NCBI RefSeq assembly: GCF_021869535.1
Contig: NW_026262712.1
Span: 69,100,100 to 69,164,099 of the forward strand
Direction of reading: 5' to 3'
DNA from: Mytilus californianus
Taxonomy: Eukaryota; Mollusca; Bivalvia; Mytilida; Mytilidae
Length of the DNA: 64,000 nucleotides
A program made the position numbers and the translations under genes. Below the pieces are notes generated by a model. The model ran no database searches, had not been told where the DNA came from, and saw only the letters and a program-made list of their open reading frames with translations. This document shows, piece after piece, positions 46,996 to 57,482 of the stretch; the stretch's first letter is position 1; each line of letters starts with the position of its first letter.

Positions 46996-48178
46996 ATCTA
47001 TATAGGGTTAAAAAATAGAATAAACAGAATTTCACAAAATCTGGTTTATCTCAGAGATTTTAAAGAATTAAACTCAAATATGAAGTTTTACAAATATTTC
47101 ATGAAGATTGAGAAAATCCTGAGCCTTAACTATGATGACTCAGCATAAATTCACAGTTTACAGTATGCATGGTTTACTTAAAGCCCTGAATTAAAAAATA
47201 AATTCATAATATATGCCTATTTGTGATTTAAATTGTTTAGAAGTGCTTATATTTACTCTTTGCAGTCATTGCAACTCGTTGATCCTTCCTAAATAATTTT
47301 GTTAGGTTATTTTTGTCCTGTCGATAACCCAAAAGTAAGTCGTAACACCTAAATGTGTTTTTTTTGTGACCGCGGCATTAAAAGTACAAGCTAGAATAAC
47401 AAAAAGACCTCAATAAAACTTACAATAGTGTGTTCTATCCTAATTATATACTAAATACTCCACATTGCTAGAAACAAGGAAAATATTTAGAAAATGTGAG
47501 GCCCCAGGGGGCAAAAAACAGAAAAAATGCCTACCCTGGGTCATAAAACAGATAATTTAACTTGTAAATGCTATGATTTTATTATTTTCAAGGTCTTTTG
47601 TAAACAAAACAATAACTGTGCTGGAAAGTTATGCAAAAATAAGATGTAAGCAGTCATTTCTATCAAACTTTTAGTGAATTTATGCACCAGACTGATATCT
47701 TCTTAAATACTATTTTGCAAATATGGCTTTGTTTAGACACTTCTAGTTCATACATTAACTAACTTATGTTAGTTATATGGTTAGAGATGATATATTGACA
47801 AATAGGCATACAGTAAGATGTTGACTGGAGACACAGGCAGGATTGGATACTTTGTATAATCTTGAATGTTGGAATGATTAACTACTAAACAATACATTTA
47901 TAGTATTCTAAAATGCTTTCAATTTGTTATCAGAATAGTTTCAAACATGTTTTAGACATTTCATGTCAGAAAACATGCACATAGGGTAAGCTGGCAATGA
48001 TTAAAGTCTTGTTTTCAAATTCTTTAAAAAACAACTGAAATAGGGGTAGGGGTATAAAATGTACTGTAAAAGGAAACTTAGAGTATATGCAGTGATTTCC
48101 TTAAGGCTATAATTCTGATAAATAAGTATTGTTGTGAGAAAAAATGTTTTTAGAAGGTTTTCTATTTGAATAAATGTT

Positions 48179-48628
48179 TGTATAGGTTGCACTTTGTAAA
48201 TACAGCTGTTTCGCAAACCACGCCTCTTTTGGGGAGATATATAATATTCATAGATATGTTAATTTGTTAATGTACTGGTTCCCATCTATGATCTCTGTGT
48301 TTCATCTCATAGAGACATCACTTGGGAATGTAACCAGTATAGAAAAACATGGTAGCGCCTAATTTTAATTCTTAGGAGGTCCAAATATGAAGGTTAGGGT
48401 AGTATAGAATTTTAGTGTAAGTTTAAACTCTTAGAAGTTCAGGGTATATAAATGTTGAAAATATGCCGCACAGCCCTATATTTTGACCTTTGAATAAAAT
48501 AGTAGTGCATATAAACTTTCCGTTCTGGGATATTATTTTTCACGAAACTTCATAGTAAAAGTGTCACAGTTTTAGCCGCAAAGGGAGTTCCTATGGGAAA
48601 TTGCATTGTCTATATTTACAGAATTGCA
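48179..48628 (+). repeat. LTR-like direct repeat, right copy
   Basis: Same unit as 46545-46995, starting TGTATAGGTTGC and ending GAATTGCA. The 1.18 kb between the copies has no open frame above 71 codons. Confidence 0.6.
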
Positions 48629-48827
48629 ACCTTTAGTGTTTGTTAAAGGGTTACACCGATACCTTCATTAGGAAACCATGCAATTTAATAAGCATCGACA
48701 AATTCAACAATGACAATATTGAACATTGCATGTCGATTATACGTTATGAATTCGAATAGGCTATGAAAAAAACCGTGCACAGAGGACTTAGCTAGATATA
48801 TTCATATACATATATATATATAAAAAA

Positions 48828-49140
48828 AAGAAGATGAGGTAAAATTGCCAATGAGACAACTCTCCACCACTTAAGAGTAAGCGTTTTTAAGATACCGCAC
48901 GACCTTTAACAATAACCAAAACTCATATCGCATAGCAAACATTTCAAGGTCTCAAAATAACCGATGTAGAAAGATTTCAAAAGAGAAAAAAACAAAAAGC
49001 CTCATTTATTTACAAATAATTAACAAAAAAACCAAATGAATATGATATATAGCAGCAAACTACAACCACGAATTTAGAATCCTTACTTTGGACAGGCAAA
49101 TAAAGAATGTGAAGGGGTTGAACATGTACGTACGTGTGCA
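48828..49140 (+). repeat. Family B repeat, diverged
   Basis: Seen: AGAAGATGAGGTAAAATTGC, CAATGAGACAACTCTCCACC, ACCGCACGACCTTTAACAAT, CATATCGCATAGCAAAC and CCTTACTTTGGACAGGC. Confidence 0.7.
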
Positions 49141-49417
49141 CAGAACCCTATCGTAGTAATTAAACATTGGTACCTTAGAACAAAACAAAAACAATATGTA
49201 AACAAATGAGCGAAGAACAAACTATAAAATCAGTAGTGGATGTGTAACTTTTGTTTCAATAATTTTCCTAACAATATGAATATCAGAAACAATATATCGT
49301 TTCATATGACTTCAAATAGGATCGAACAATGTAAACTAATGACAAATCGATATTCGATGGTCTCCAATAGATTTCTTATATAGTTAGATAACACAAAAAT
49401 ATTGTTAGCAAACTCAC

Positions 49418-49672
49418 CATTTCTTTCACCATAATTATTATTATACCAAAAGTTTTAGACAGCAAAAGCAAGTTAAGCAACCGAAGGAACATGATAATCA
49501 AAGCAATACTGTAGATTCGTCTAGTATGTACAATTGAAATTGAGTCAAAATTATGCACGCAAAATCCCACTATATACAAGATTGAGCACAACACATCCAA
49601 ACAGTTCCAAAGGTTCCATAGATGGAGAATAATTCTCTGATGCGACCAGATGCAATCTTTTTCCGGTCGAAA
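49418..49672 (-). CDS. Gene B exon, S3, S4 and linker
   Basis: Seen: acceptor TTCTTTTACAG and donor ATG|GTGAG; 85 codons, as in A. It keeps FRPEKDCIW, NLWNCLDVL (S3), HTRRIYSIA and FLRLLNLLLL (S4) and GIIIIMVKEM (S4-S5 linker). No frame damage. Confidence 0.92.
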
Positions 49673-50064
49673 CTGTAAAAGAATGTAACATGGTATATAT
49701 CATAATATATGTCTTCCCAACAATTCTTTATGATGTTGAAGAGCTTTAAAACTATAAGTGAACATAATTAATCACAGAATAAGTCACGAAATAAAAATGT
49801 TGTACAACTTTTACTAGTTTGAATACTGTTGCAATTGTTTGTTTAAAAACAAACACCCGTTTAAACACGAAACTCAATTTTGTCTTTTTTTTTTCGATTG
49901 TCTGATAAATGAATAAAATCAGTCAGAGCAACACATTTTAAAGTATATGCACGCCGCATAACTATGTAGATTTATATACACGATTAACAAAAATGATTAA
50001 AATAAAAGATGCTAATGATCTGCCTTAACAGACCGTTTAAACGAAAGAATATGTGTAGTCTTAC
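49673..50064 (-). other. Gene B intron
   Basis: 392-bp intron between the S2 and S3-S4 exons (1.8 kb in gene A). No features. Confidence 0.7.
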
Positions 50065-50199
50065 CATGCTCCAAATTTCCTCTAGAAAATCTCCCGACAT
50101 GTAAATGAAAACCAAGCCTTCTAGTAGAGATATTGAACCATTATCAAGGTTTCCAATGAGAAAATAGCTGAACATGATTAAAGCAGTTATAAAAAATAC
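50065..50199 (-). CDS. Gene B exon, S1 end and S2
   Basis: Seen: acceptor TTTGTAG and donor ATG|GTAAG. It reads FITALIMFSYFLIG.. and ..FLEEIWSM, the same 45 codons as gene A, with about three quarters of residues alike. It is the most 5' gene B exon found in the window. Confidence 0.9.
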
Positions 50200-50601
50200 C
50201 TACAAATTTAAAAAAAAATGGTTTAAAATTCAATGAATCCCTTTACATTGCATTGTGCAAGTGTAGTGATTTTTTTAATAGACACAACTTGTTTAGTTGT
50301 ACTACGTGTTCGTCAAGATAGTTTTTCAAAAATAATTTGATACATATTTCTTACAAAAATTGTATTGTCTTGCGCCTATAAACAGTGTTTTGAAAAAAAA
50401 TGCTTCAAAGACGATGGATTATAAATCATATATCTAGAAACAATTGAACACTCTAAAGTATATTGTACTTTGCGCAGGTAAATTCGTTTATATTGATACA
50501 CATTTGAACACAGAGTATTTGAAGAACACGCACGATAAAACATAAACATAGTTTTATATATATATATATATTTCTATCCATCGGATCACCAGTGACAGCC
50601 C

Positions 50602-50748
50602 AACAATGTTAGATCTCTATTATTGAAGAGCCTTGGTGGTCAAGTGGTCTAGCGTCGGGCACAGTGCAAGGCAATTTAGTACCACGATATATCAGTAGCA
50701 CGAATTCGAATCCCGGCCAGGGAAAAAAAATACGGATCTAACATTGTT
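50602..50748 (+). repeat. tRNA-like unit between 14-bp inverted repeats
   Basis: Seen: AACAATGTTAGATC (50602-50615) and GATCTAACATTGTT (50735-50748) enclose a tRNA-like piece. Its A box is GGTGGTCAAGTGGTCTAGCG and its B box ATTCGAATCCCGGCC. The long spacing between the boxes and the poly-A after CCAGGG favour a SINE over a working tRNA gene. Confidence 0.65.
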
Positions 50749-51194
50749 TGGATGTTATTTAGACGAATTATAATTATATACAATTAGGACAAATAAACAA
50801 ATTTGCATATGGTTCAAGCAAGGCATTTGAGAATTGCTAGTCGTTTATTTGATGGTAAATATGTGAAAAAGAAACCTTGTAAATTATTTTGAAACTATCA
50901 TTAAATTAGAATAAATATAATATTCGTTTGTATAATCATTATATCATTGTGTATAAGCTACCATGAAATATAACTCTCAGTGAATCAATGATGCGTTTAC
51001 ACTAAGCATGAATGTGATTTTTACTGCAAGCATGCAAGAGAAAATATTAATTCACAATTTATTTCTTATTTTACGAAATCACATAATTACCAGGTATTAA
51101 TAGTTTTTTAACAAGCTGGATTCATTTATAGGCAACAGACATTTATAGAGAATTATCACATTTCCAATGAAATCAACAGTAAATATTACTTAGA

Positions 51195-51340
51195 TATAAG
51201 AAGATGTGGTATGAGTGCCAATGAGACAACTCTCCATCCAAGTCACAATTTATAAAAGTAAACCATTATAGGTCAAAGTACGATCCTCAACACGGAGCCT
51301 TGGCTCACACTGAACAGCAGGCTATAAATTAATAGGTAAG
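51195..51340 (+). repeat. Family B repeat, 5' part
   Basis: Seen: ATAAGAAGATGTGGTATGAG, TGCCAATGAGACAACTCTCC, GGTCAAAGTACGATCCTCAA and GAACAGCAGGCTATAAA. The rest of the repeat is missing. Confidence 0.8.
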
Positions 51341-51601
51341 TCGGGAAGTCTGGTTACCTATCACCGATAGATTTTAATTTACTTAAGTCACGTTTAAAAT
51401 ATATCATGCATGCTCCAGATTAGAACACATTAATAAAATAAAAACATTAAGTAGGTCATGCAATAGGCTTTTGACCAGGATTATTGGTATAAACGTTGAA
51501 TGACACTGAACAGTCGAGTTATATTTGATAACTCCAAAAAATTACTAGCAACACTACGGATGCGAAACACACATTTTTTTTTATATTTTTTCCTTAATAA
51601 A

Positions 51602-51750
51602 GCAAACCTTTGTGAATTAACGCAAACCTTTGCAGTATAACGGAAACCTTTGCGAATTAACGCATATCGTTGCGTTATAACGCAATTCTTATCGCAATAA
51701 CGCAAACCGTTGCGTTATAACGCGAACATTTTCGAATTAACGCATATATT
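51602..51750 (+). repeat. FB3 left array, 20-bp units
   Basis: Seen: units start every 20 bp from 51602, alternating GAATTAAC and GTTATAAC at the end. Core GCAAACCTTTGCG. Confidence 0.9.
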
Positions 51751-53924
51751 TTTAGATTGATTATTATTTTATTTTTGTATATGTTATGATAAAAAAAACC
51801 ATTTGATTTACATTTTACATTAATGATAAATCTTGAAAGATGTGTTTTTGTTTAATTGGCGGCATGTCCGTCATTCATTTAAATGCGGTGGTTATTTAGT
51901 AACAAGAAGGACCATAAGAACAAGACCAAATCATGTCATGCAATATAATAGGAATAAATGAAATACCCAAAGTGCAATAATACATAAATTAAGAATGGTT
52001 TTTGCATCAGAAAATTTGACAAAAACAAGATATGGTATACATGATATAGCTATAAATAATTTCAATTGAAAAACCAAGGAGGTTATATGAGAAGGAGAGT
52101 GAACACTCTGCTTGATATAAAATTAGTATCCCCAGGATAGGAATTCGATCAGGGGAAAATGATACAAATATAAAGAAATCGACATGTTTCTCACCAACTT
52201 GATGTAGTTCTCAGATGTACCAGGCTGTTACCGCGAACAGTTTGTGTGATTAGGAAAATTGCTGATGTCACGTGATTGTAATAGGTGACTGGGTCATTGA
52301 AATACAGGTGTAATTATTGTTACAAATTAGTTTGAATGTGTCGATATTGTGTAATAACATTTGACGCTAAATTCGATAATATATAGTCTAACTACTGCGA
52401 AAAACGCTTGAGAAATGACAAAGTTGTGAGGGTTTAGAGAAGTTTAAGAATGCAATTTCTATTGAACCCTACTTTGCTTTAAACATGTTAAACAAAGATT
52501 TTCGCTTCACCTTTATAAAACTATCCATGAATATTTTTAGGTAATATCACAAAAACAGAGAAATATGCGAGTTAATTTCGTTACGGTGACGGAGCAACTA
52601 CTTATAATTGAAATGAAGAAAAATTTATTGATAGCCAGCGCAAAGTTTGTTTCTCGTGGCGTTAGCCTGTAAATTTAGGCGTAGGCGCTTATATATTCAC
52701 TTTCTATGTTGGCTACTGGGAATGGTAAATGGTAGGTTATATCCACGAAAGGAATATGTGAGTAAGTGGCCGTTCCGGTAGCGGTCTTTTGTTTTATTGA
52801 AACAGCTAGATAAATCTATCCTAGAACCACCAAAAAAGTTACAGTCTTTCTCCAGGTGGAATGTTGTAGCCATCTGGACATGACAGATAGTTTTTCTTTA
52901 AATCGTCATTTTTTTTGCAAAATTAAATTTTTTTGCTAACTTAGCCGATCTTTTTTTCAATATGTTTATGTTAATTGAGTTCCATTTAAAATTAACGGGC
53001 TCTGACTGAAAGCAAAGGAACAAACAAATTACATGTATCGAATAAGAGAAATAAAGATCTTTGATAGCCAAATCAATACTTGTTACACAGTGAGTTTAAT
53101 TAAGATTTTGTTTCAAACCGAAGTCAATTGGCTTGATGAAACGGTACCATTTTTCTTCGTAATTCATACTCTTTTCAGGCCATGCACGGTTGCAATATTT
53201 ATTAATAAAATATATACAGAAACACGTCAATATGAAATACTACAACAGGAACGCGTGTCTTTTCTTTTATTTACAGAAATCTTTCCTGCATATTTTTATA
53301 AATATTTTGTTTTAATTTAATTCCACAAATAGATACGCCATTTACGAAGCATTTCAGATCGGTTGAGTTGTTTGTCTTGCAGATCCAGGATATTTCTAGA
53401 TCAATTCTTTTTCGAGCTCAAACACTAAGGCATCGCTTATAAATAAATCGTCGACCATTATCAAACTATTACTGAAAAACGTCAACAGCAAACTTCCGAT
53501 ATATATTTTTCGATATTCTGGAAGCCTGACCAAACCTTCACTTGTAAGTTAGGCTATATAGTTATATACTGTCGAGAATTGAGCCTCGATCTCAGGATTA
53601 TTTTGTAAAATCTCAGAAGGTTTATAACACTTCGGGTGTTTTCGTTCTTACTCGGGTGTGTAATTAGAACAGAGTGTCCCGCTGCGATCGAATCGTTCTC
53701 AACTAATTAACACCCACTAACAGAAAAAGGAAGTAACATTTTATGTGAAATTATCGTCTTTCGTCCTCTATCCTTCTCATATTATCTCCTTGGAAAGACC
53801 ACGATTTTGACATTTTGATTAACGGAAAGTGGTAAAGTACATAAGAGCAAAGCAATAATGTCATACAAATGTGGAAACGTAAACAAAAGTGGTCAACATA
53901 TTTATAAAAGTCACTATGAAAAAG
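51751..53924. other. FB3 interior, non-coding
   Basis: The 95-codon frame at 53033-53320 has no family motif and no splice context. Nothing else is recognised. Confidence 0.5.
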
Positions 53925-54215
53925 CCCTTGGTATTTTTGTTGATTCCACTATGTCTTGGTATGACCAAATAAATCATATTATCAAAAAAGTCAATTTCTC
54001 ATTAGCGTTATTAAAAAGAACAATTTAAGAAATACTTGAATCAAAAAGCACTGTATCTATTTTACGATGCTTATATTAACCCCCATTCGGATTACTGTTG
54101 TTTAGTGTGGAGAAACTGTAACAAGTTTTTTTTTTAAATTGACAGCTTACTTAAATTGCGAAAAAGGGATGCGACAATCATTTTAAACGAACACGATATT
54201 TACAAACATTTGGGT
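53925..54215 (+). pseudogene. LINE reverse transcriptase fragment, plus strand
   Basis: Seen: KALGIFVDSTMSWYDQINHI, IKKVNFSLALLKRT, then a frameshift, YLFYDAYINPHSDYCCLVW and, after another, LLKLRKRDAT. The LG--(I/V)D--L-W--HI order and the -A-I-PH-DY----W motif mark the C-terminal part of a jockey/CR1-type non-LTR RT ORF. It is ruined by frameshifts and ends near the Penelope fragment. Confidence 0.8.
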
Positions 54216-54267
54216 AAAACTTTCCACAAATGCATAGATTCCCATCGCCAACATACATACTTAAACC

Positions 54268-55068
54268 TCAAGACTTCCCATCTATTTTGATAGCTTCTAA
54301 TGAGTCTTGCCGAATTTTATGTATTTTAGGAAGAAGGTACATGTATCCATGTTTAGGATTCTTGCAGTCACTTAAGAAGTTATAAGTGTGCTCATCAATT
54401 TCTTTGTTTGCAAATAGTTTATTTACAATCTTCGAAATAGATCTAGTGATAATCTCTGTGTTTGTGTGATTTATTTTCTTGTAATGATCACTGTTTAAGT
54501 GATTAGTTCCTGCATTAATATAATCTAATGTGTTTACGACCACAGTTGTGTTGTTTTTATCTGCCTTAGATATATAGATGCTGTCATCTTTTATAAGATA
54601 ATTGAAAGCTTTACGCTCTGCTAGTGTTAGGTTGTGTTTGAACTGTTTTACCTTTAATCTAGAAATTTCAAGTTTTGTATCAGTTATGTAACATTCAAGG
54701 GCATTGTTTCCGTTAGGTGGAATATGCCCTGTTTGTAAGTATAAAGGATGGATTTCTTTAATTGTGTTCGTAGAGTAGTGAAATCTACATCTCAATTTTC
54801 TAGCTAGTTCAAGAAAATCCATCATGATTTGTTTACGTATGTAAGTACCTGAAACTTTAGGAGTAGGAATAAACTTCATCCCTTTTCCCAAGAGGAGGTA
54901 TTCCTCATTTGTCAGTAGTCTACTTGACAAGTTCAACACAAGCTTTTTGCAAGATTCTTCTCGAATCTTTCTTGATTTATACTTGTTATTTAGTTTACGG
55001 GTTTTAAGTTTTTCCCGTTTTCTTTTGTTCCTATATCTACAGGAACTCTTAAATCTTCTGCAAACCAT
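54268..55068 (-). pseudogene. Penelope-like element N-terminal ORF, 266 codons, truncated
   Basis: Seen: the longest non-repetitive frame in the window. The first 50 residues are basic (K/R-rich). Then come LTNEEYLLLGKGMKFIPTPK, LTLAERKAFNYLIKDDSIYI, SKADKNNTTVVVNTLDYI, a long helix and MYLLPKIHKI. These are the hallmarks of the region before and at RT motif 1 in Penelope-like elements (L---E---L--G--F-PTPK, L---E--A---L--D--I-I--ADKN--(V/T)V--, LPKIHK). The frame ends about 15 residues after LPKIHK, so the palm with its catalytic aspartates is missing: a 3' truncation by deletion or poor synthesis. It is intact where present, hence fairly young. Confidence 0.9.
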
Positions 55069-55507
55069 CCTAACAGTAAGAGTAAATTGGTAAGACTCAT
55101 ACAGTTATATTTTTGACAGTGTCTAATTTATACAATGTAAACTATACATGTAGGTGTATTTGTTTGTTATATTTATATGTATACATATATAATTGTTTAA
55201 TATATGTGTGTAACAGTCGATAGATTATGTTTTATTCAAAAGACATGTAATTGATATTGTATGTAGAGAGCCTTATTAAAAATTGGTTTAATCCAAATGA
55301 TTTACTAACTTTAATTAAAGATATTATTAGTATTATTATAAGTATTACTATATACATGTACTATACTCCTCATTATTATCCCTTGATATGTACTAAACAC
55401 TGAAAGCATATTACTTTGCAATGAGTACAAATGGTAATGAATTATAACATAAGCAGCCTCCTCCATTTGTAACAGCTACATCCCTTGCAACTAATATAAG
55501 ACATATG
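55069..55507. other. FB3 interior, flank of the Penelope ORF
   Basis: AT-rich, presumably 5' leader of the Penelope-like copy. No promoter or repeat is recognised. Confidence 0.45.
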
Positions 55508-55606
55508 ATTTCACAAACGTTTGCGATATATCGCAAAAGTTTGCGCTAATTCACAAAGGTTTGCGTTATCATGGTTATTTCGCAAAGGATTGCGTTATAA
55601 CGAAAA
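55508..55606 (-). repeat. FB3 right array, inverted 20-bp units
   Basis: Seen: CACAAACGTTTGCGATATAT, CGCAAAAGTTTGCGCTAATT and CACAAAGGTTTGCGTTATC, then TTATTTCGCAAAGGATTGCG. These are reverse complements of the 51602 units, with one short unit. Confidence 0.88.
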
Positions 55607-55969
55607 CCTAGGAAAAAATAAAACAAAATATGGCGTGGCGCTAATACCCTTCCGTACAACACTCAAAATACTGCTTTAAAATGTTTTTGCAAAGTTTCTT
55701 AACGTGAAAACAGCATTTCTCTGTCTCTCTCTCGTCTTACTTGTAAAAGGTTATTTACAATAAGTTGAACGAAAGTTTTGATGTATCTTATTTAAATTGT
55801 TAACTCACAACGTGAACAGCTATCTTTGTTACAGGTGCTGTGCAAATATCATGCTTTGAAGTCCTCCAGTTGTCCTGAAAAGTGCATTATTATCAGGATA
55901 AACCTATATCTACATCTACATCATTGAAATGCGAAGGGTCTTAGACCCATCACGCAGGTACTAATTAAG

Positions 55970-56811
55970 TCAAGCAAAACGGTGCTCATTGAAAACATAT
56001 TTACATGTGAAAATAAAATTTAGTGTTTGTTGCGTGACTGTTAAATAAGATGTGAGGTTGTTTTTGAATGCTTCTGCAACTTCTATATTAAACAGTCTTA
56101 TTGGTAAGGTATTCCAGTATTTGATGGTACGTGGAAAGAAGCTGTATTTGTAAGTGTTGATTGATGTTTGAAGGTTTCTAAATTTATTTTGGTGATATTG
56201 TCGTGTTGGCCTGATTTGTTGTGCTACATACTCTTGAATATTTATGGCTATTTCATGATGTAAATCTTTGTGGAACAGGCAAAACCTTTTTATTTTCCTT
56301 CTGGTCTCTAATGATGGTGATTTTAGCTTATACTGTATGCTAGTAACTGACCCAGGTTCTCTGCTGTATAGGTGTTTTATGAAACGTGCTAATCTTGTTT
56401 GCACCATTACTATCTGTTTTATGTGCTTTTCCTGGTATGGATCTCAGACACTGCTTGTATATATAACGTTTGGTCTAACATTGGCTTGATATGCTCTTTT
56501 CTTAATTTCGTCTGAGAATTTGCTGATGTTTCTCATCAGAAAGCCTAATGATCTATTTGCTTTTGACGTGATGTTGTTGATGTGTATATCCCATTTCAGG
56601 TTGTTGGTGAACTGAACTCCTCCAAAATATCTAAAATTTGGACATGCATGTTATAGTTGTGTCTTATAGAATTTGTCTTGTTGGTTATTCTTAGAACATA
56701 ACATTTTGATGTTTTAAATTTCATCTGCCATTTAGATGCCAATTTATCCAGATATTTTTGTAATTGGTTGCAGCCATCATTGCAATATATTGCCATATGG
56801 AACGCCAACAC
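55970..56811 (-). pseudogene. LINE (jockey/CR1-like) RT, C-terminal part, split by FB4
   Basis: Seen on the minus strand: AIYCNDGCNQLQKYLDKLAS, KWQMKFKTSKCYVLRIT, then (shift) LKWDIHINNITSKANRSLGF and LMRNISKFS, then VQTRLARFIKHLY, LETRRKIKRFCLFHK and YKYSFFPRTIKYWNTLP. This is the usual tail of non-LTR RTs: the D-LQ-DL-KL-W--KW-M-F--SKC block, W--HI--I--KA---LGFL-RN, and the terminal SFFPRT---WN-LP. Its upstream neighbour in the protein (G-PQ motif) lies at 63853-64000, beyond FB4. Confidence 0.88.
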
Positions 56812-57482
56812 TGTCTTGCTATGCCCATTTTCATTATATGATGTTGATTTACCTTTATATGATGTGCACTTGTCATCATATGATGTGCAAACACCTTTAT
56901 ATGATGTGCAAATATCCTTATTTGATGTGCAAATATCCTTATATGATGTGCAAACATCCTTATATGATGTGCAAACATCATTATATGATGTGCAAACATC
57001 CTTATATGATGTGCAAACATACTTATATGATGTGCAAACATACTTATATGATGTGCAAATATACTTATATGATGTGCATATATACTTATATGATGTGCAA
57101 ATATACTTATATGATGTGCAAATGTACTTATATGATGTGCAAACATTCTTATATGATGTGCAAACATTCTTATATAATGTGCAAATGTACTTATATTATG
57201 TGCAAAGATCATTATATGATGTTCAAATATACTTATATGATGTGTACATATCATTATATGATGTGCAGTTTCCCTTATACTATGTTCAAACATCTTTATA
57301 TGATGTGGTTGTGTCATTATATTATGTGCTTGTAATCTTATATGAAGTGGTTTGTTTTATTGTATTATATGATGTCGAAACGTCATTATATGATGTGCTT
57401 TCATCGTCGTTATGGTCAATGAACATGATTACGATTAGAATGATTATTGTCTACTTCATAACTGATTCCGATCTGCTTTTGC
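56811..57482 (+). repeat. FB4 left arm, 21-bp tandem array
   Basis: Seen: about 24 units of TTATATGATGTGCAAACATA(C), after the end segment. The inner part GATGTCGAAACGTCATTATA..ATTCCGATCTGCTTTTG is shared with the right arm. Because 21 is a multiple of three, several frames stay open (repeating LYDVQTS, YMMCKHT or, in reverse, HHIRMFA). These are repeat artefacts, not genes. Confidence 0.93.

Larger units (their letters stand above)
42869..49417 (-). other. Gene B 6.5-kb intron full of repeats
   Basis: Holds a palindromic MITE (43969-44422), a CTGTGGATTC MITE (45091-45292), family B repeats (45722-46000, 48828-49140) and a pair of 450-bp direct repeats (46545-46995 and 48179-48628) with 1.18 kb between them. 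The sequence between these shows no coding signal. Confidence 0.75.
40042..50199 (-). pseudogene. Gene B: second TRPM-like gene, partial, with early stop
   Basis: Seen: six exons on the minus strand (50065-50199, 49418-49672, 42694-42868, 41706-41865, 40716-40933, 40042-40124) with good splice sites. They match gene A exons for S1-end/S2, S3-S4, S5-pore, S6, TRP helix and tail. Lengths 135, 255, 160 and 83 are identical to A. The other two are 175 (A 193) and 218 (A 182), both whole-codon changes. The joined frame is open except for TAA at 40729-40731, which precedes a conserved donor. No exon for the cytoplasmic region or S1 start is found between 50200 and 64000. Inferred: a tail-to-tail duplicate that is 5'-truncated or continues outside the window. 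It could still make a channel lacking the last 32 residues, so the pseudogene label is provisional. Confidence 0.8.
50200..51552. other. Flank 5' of the first gene B exon found
   Basis: I searched the minus strand for the counterpart of gene A exon 7387-7452 and upstream exons and saw none. The stretch holds an (AT)n run (about 50548-50569), a tRNA-like unit (50602-50748) and a family B repeat (51195-51340). Confidence 0.6.
51553..55652. mobile_element. Foldback-like element FB3, about 4.1 kb
   Basis: Seen: seven 20-bp units at 51602-51750 (type GCAAACCTTTGCGAATTAAC) and, in inverted orientation, about five at 55508-55606. Outside the arrays both arms have a T-rich stretch with ATTTTTTCCT and a weakly matching end (ACTAGCAACAC / ATTAGCGCCAC). 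Ends are approximate and no target duplication was found. Cargo: a LINE fragment (+) and a Penelope-like RT fragment (-). No transposase. Confidence 0.6.

Noticed and set aside
46545-48628. Confident LTR retrotransposon call
   Set aside because: No 5-bp target duplication, primer-binding site or gag/pol could be found, so only LTR-like direct repeats are reported.
53033-53320. 95-codon frame in FB3
   Set aside because: No family motif and AT-rich codon make-up expected by chance.
56811-57482. CRISPR-like regular array
   Set aside because: Units abut each other with no spacers, and the context is a eukaryotic genome with inverted arms.
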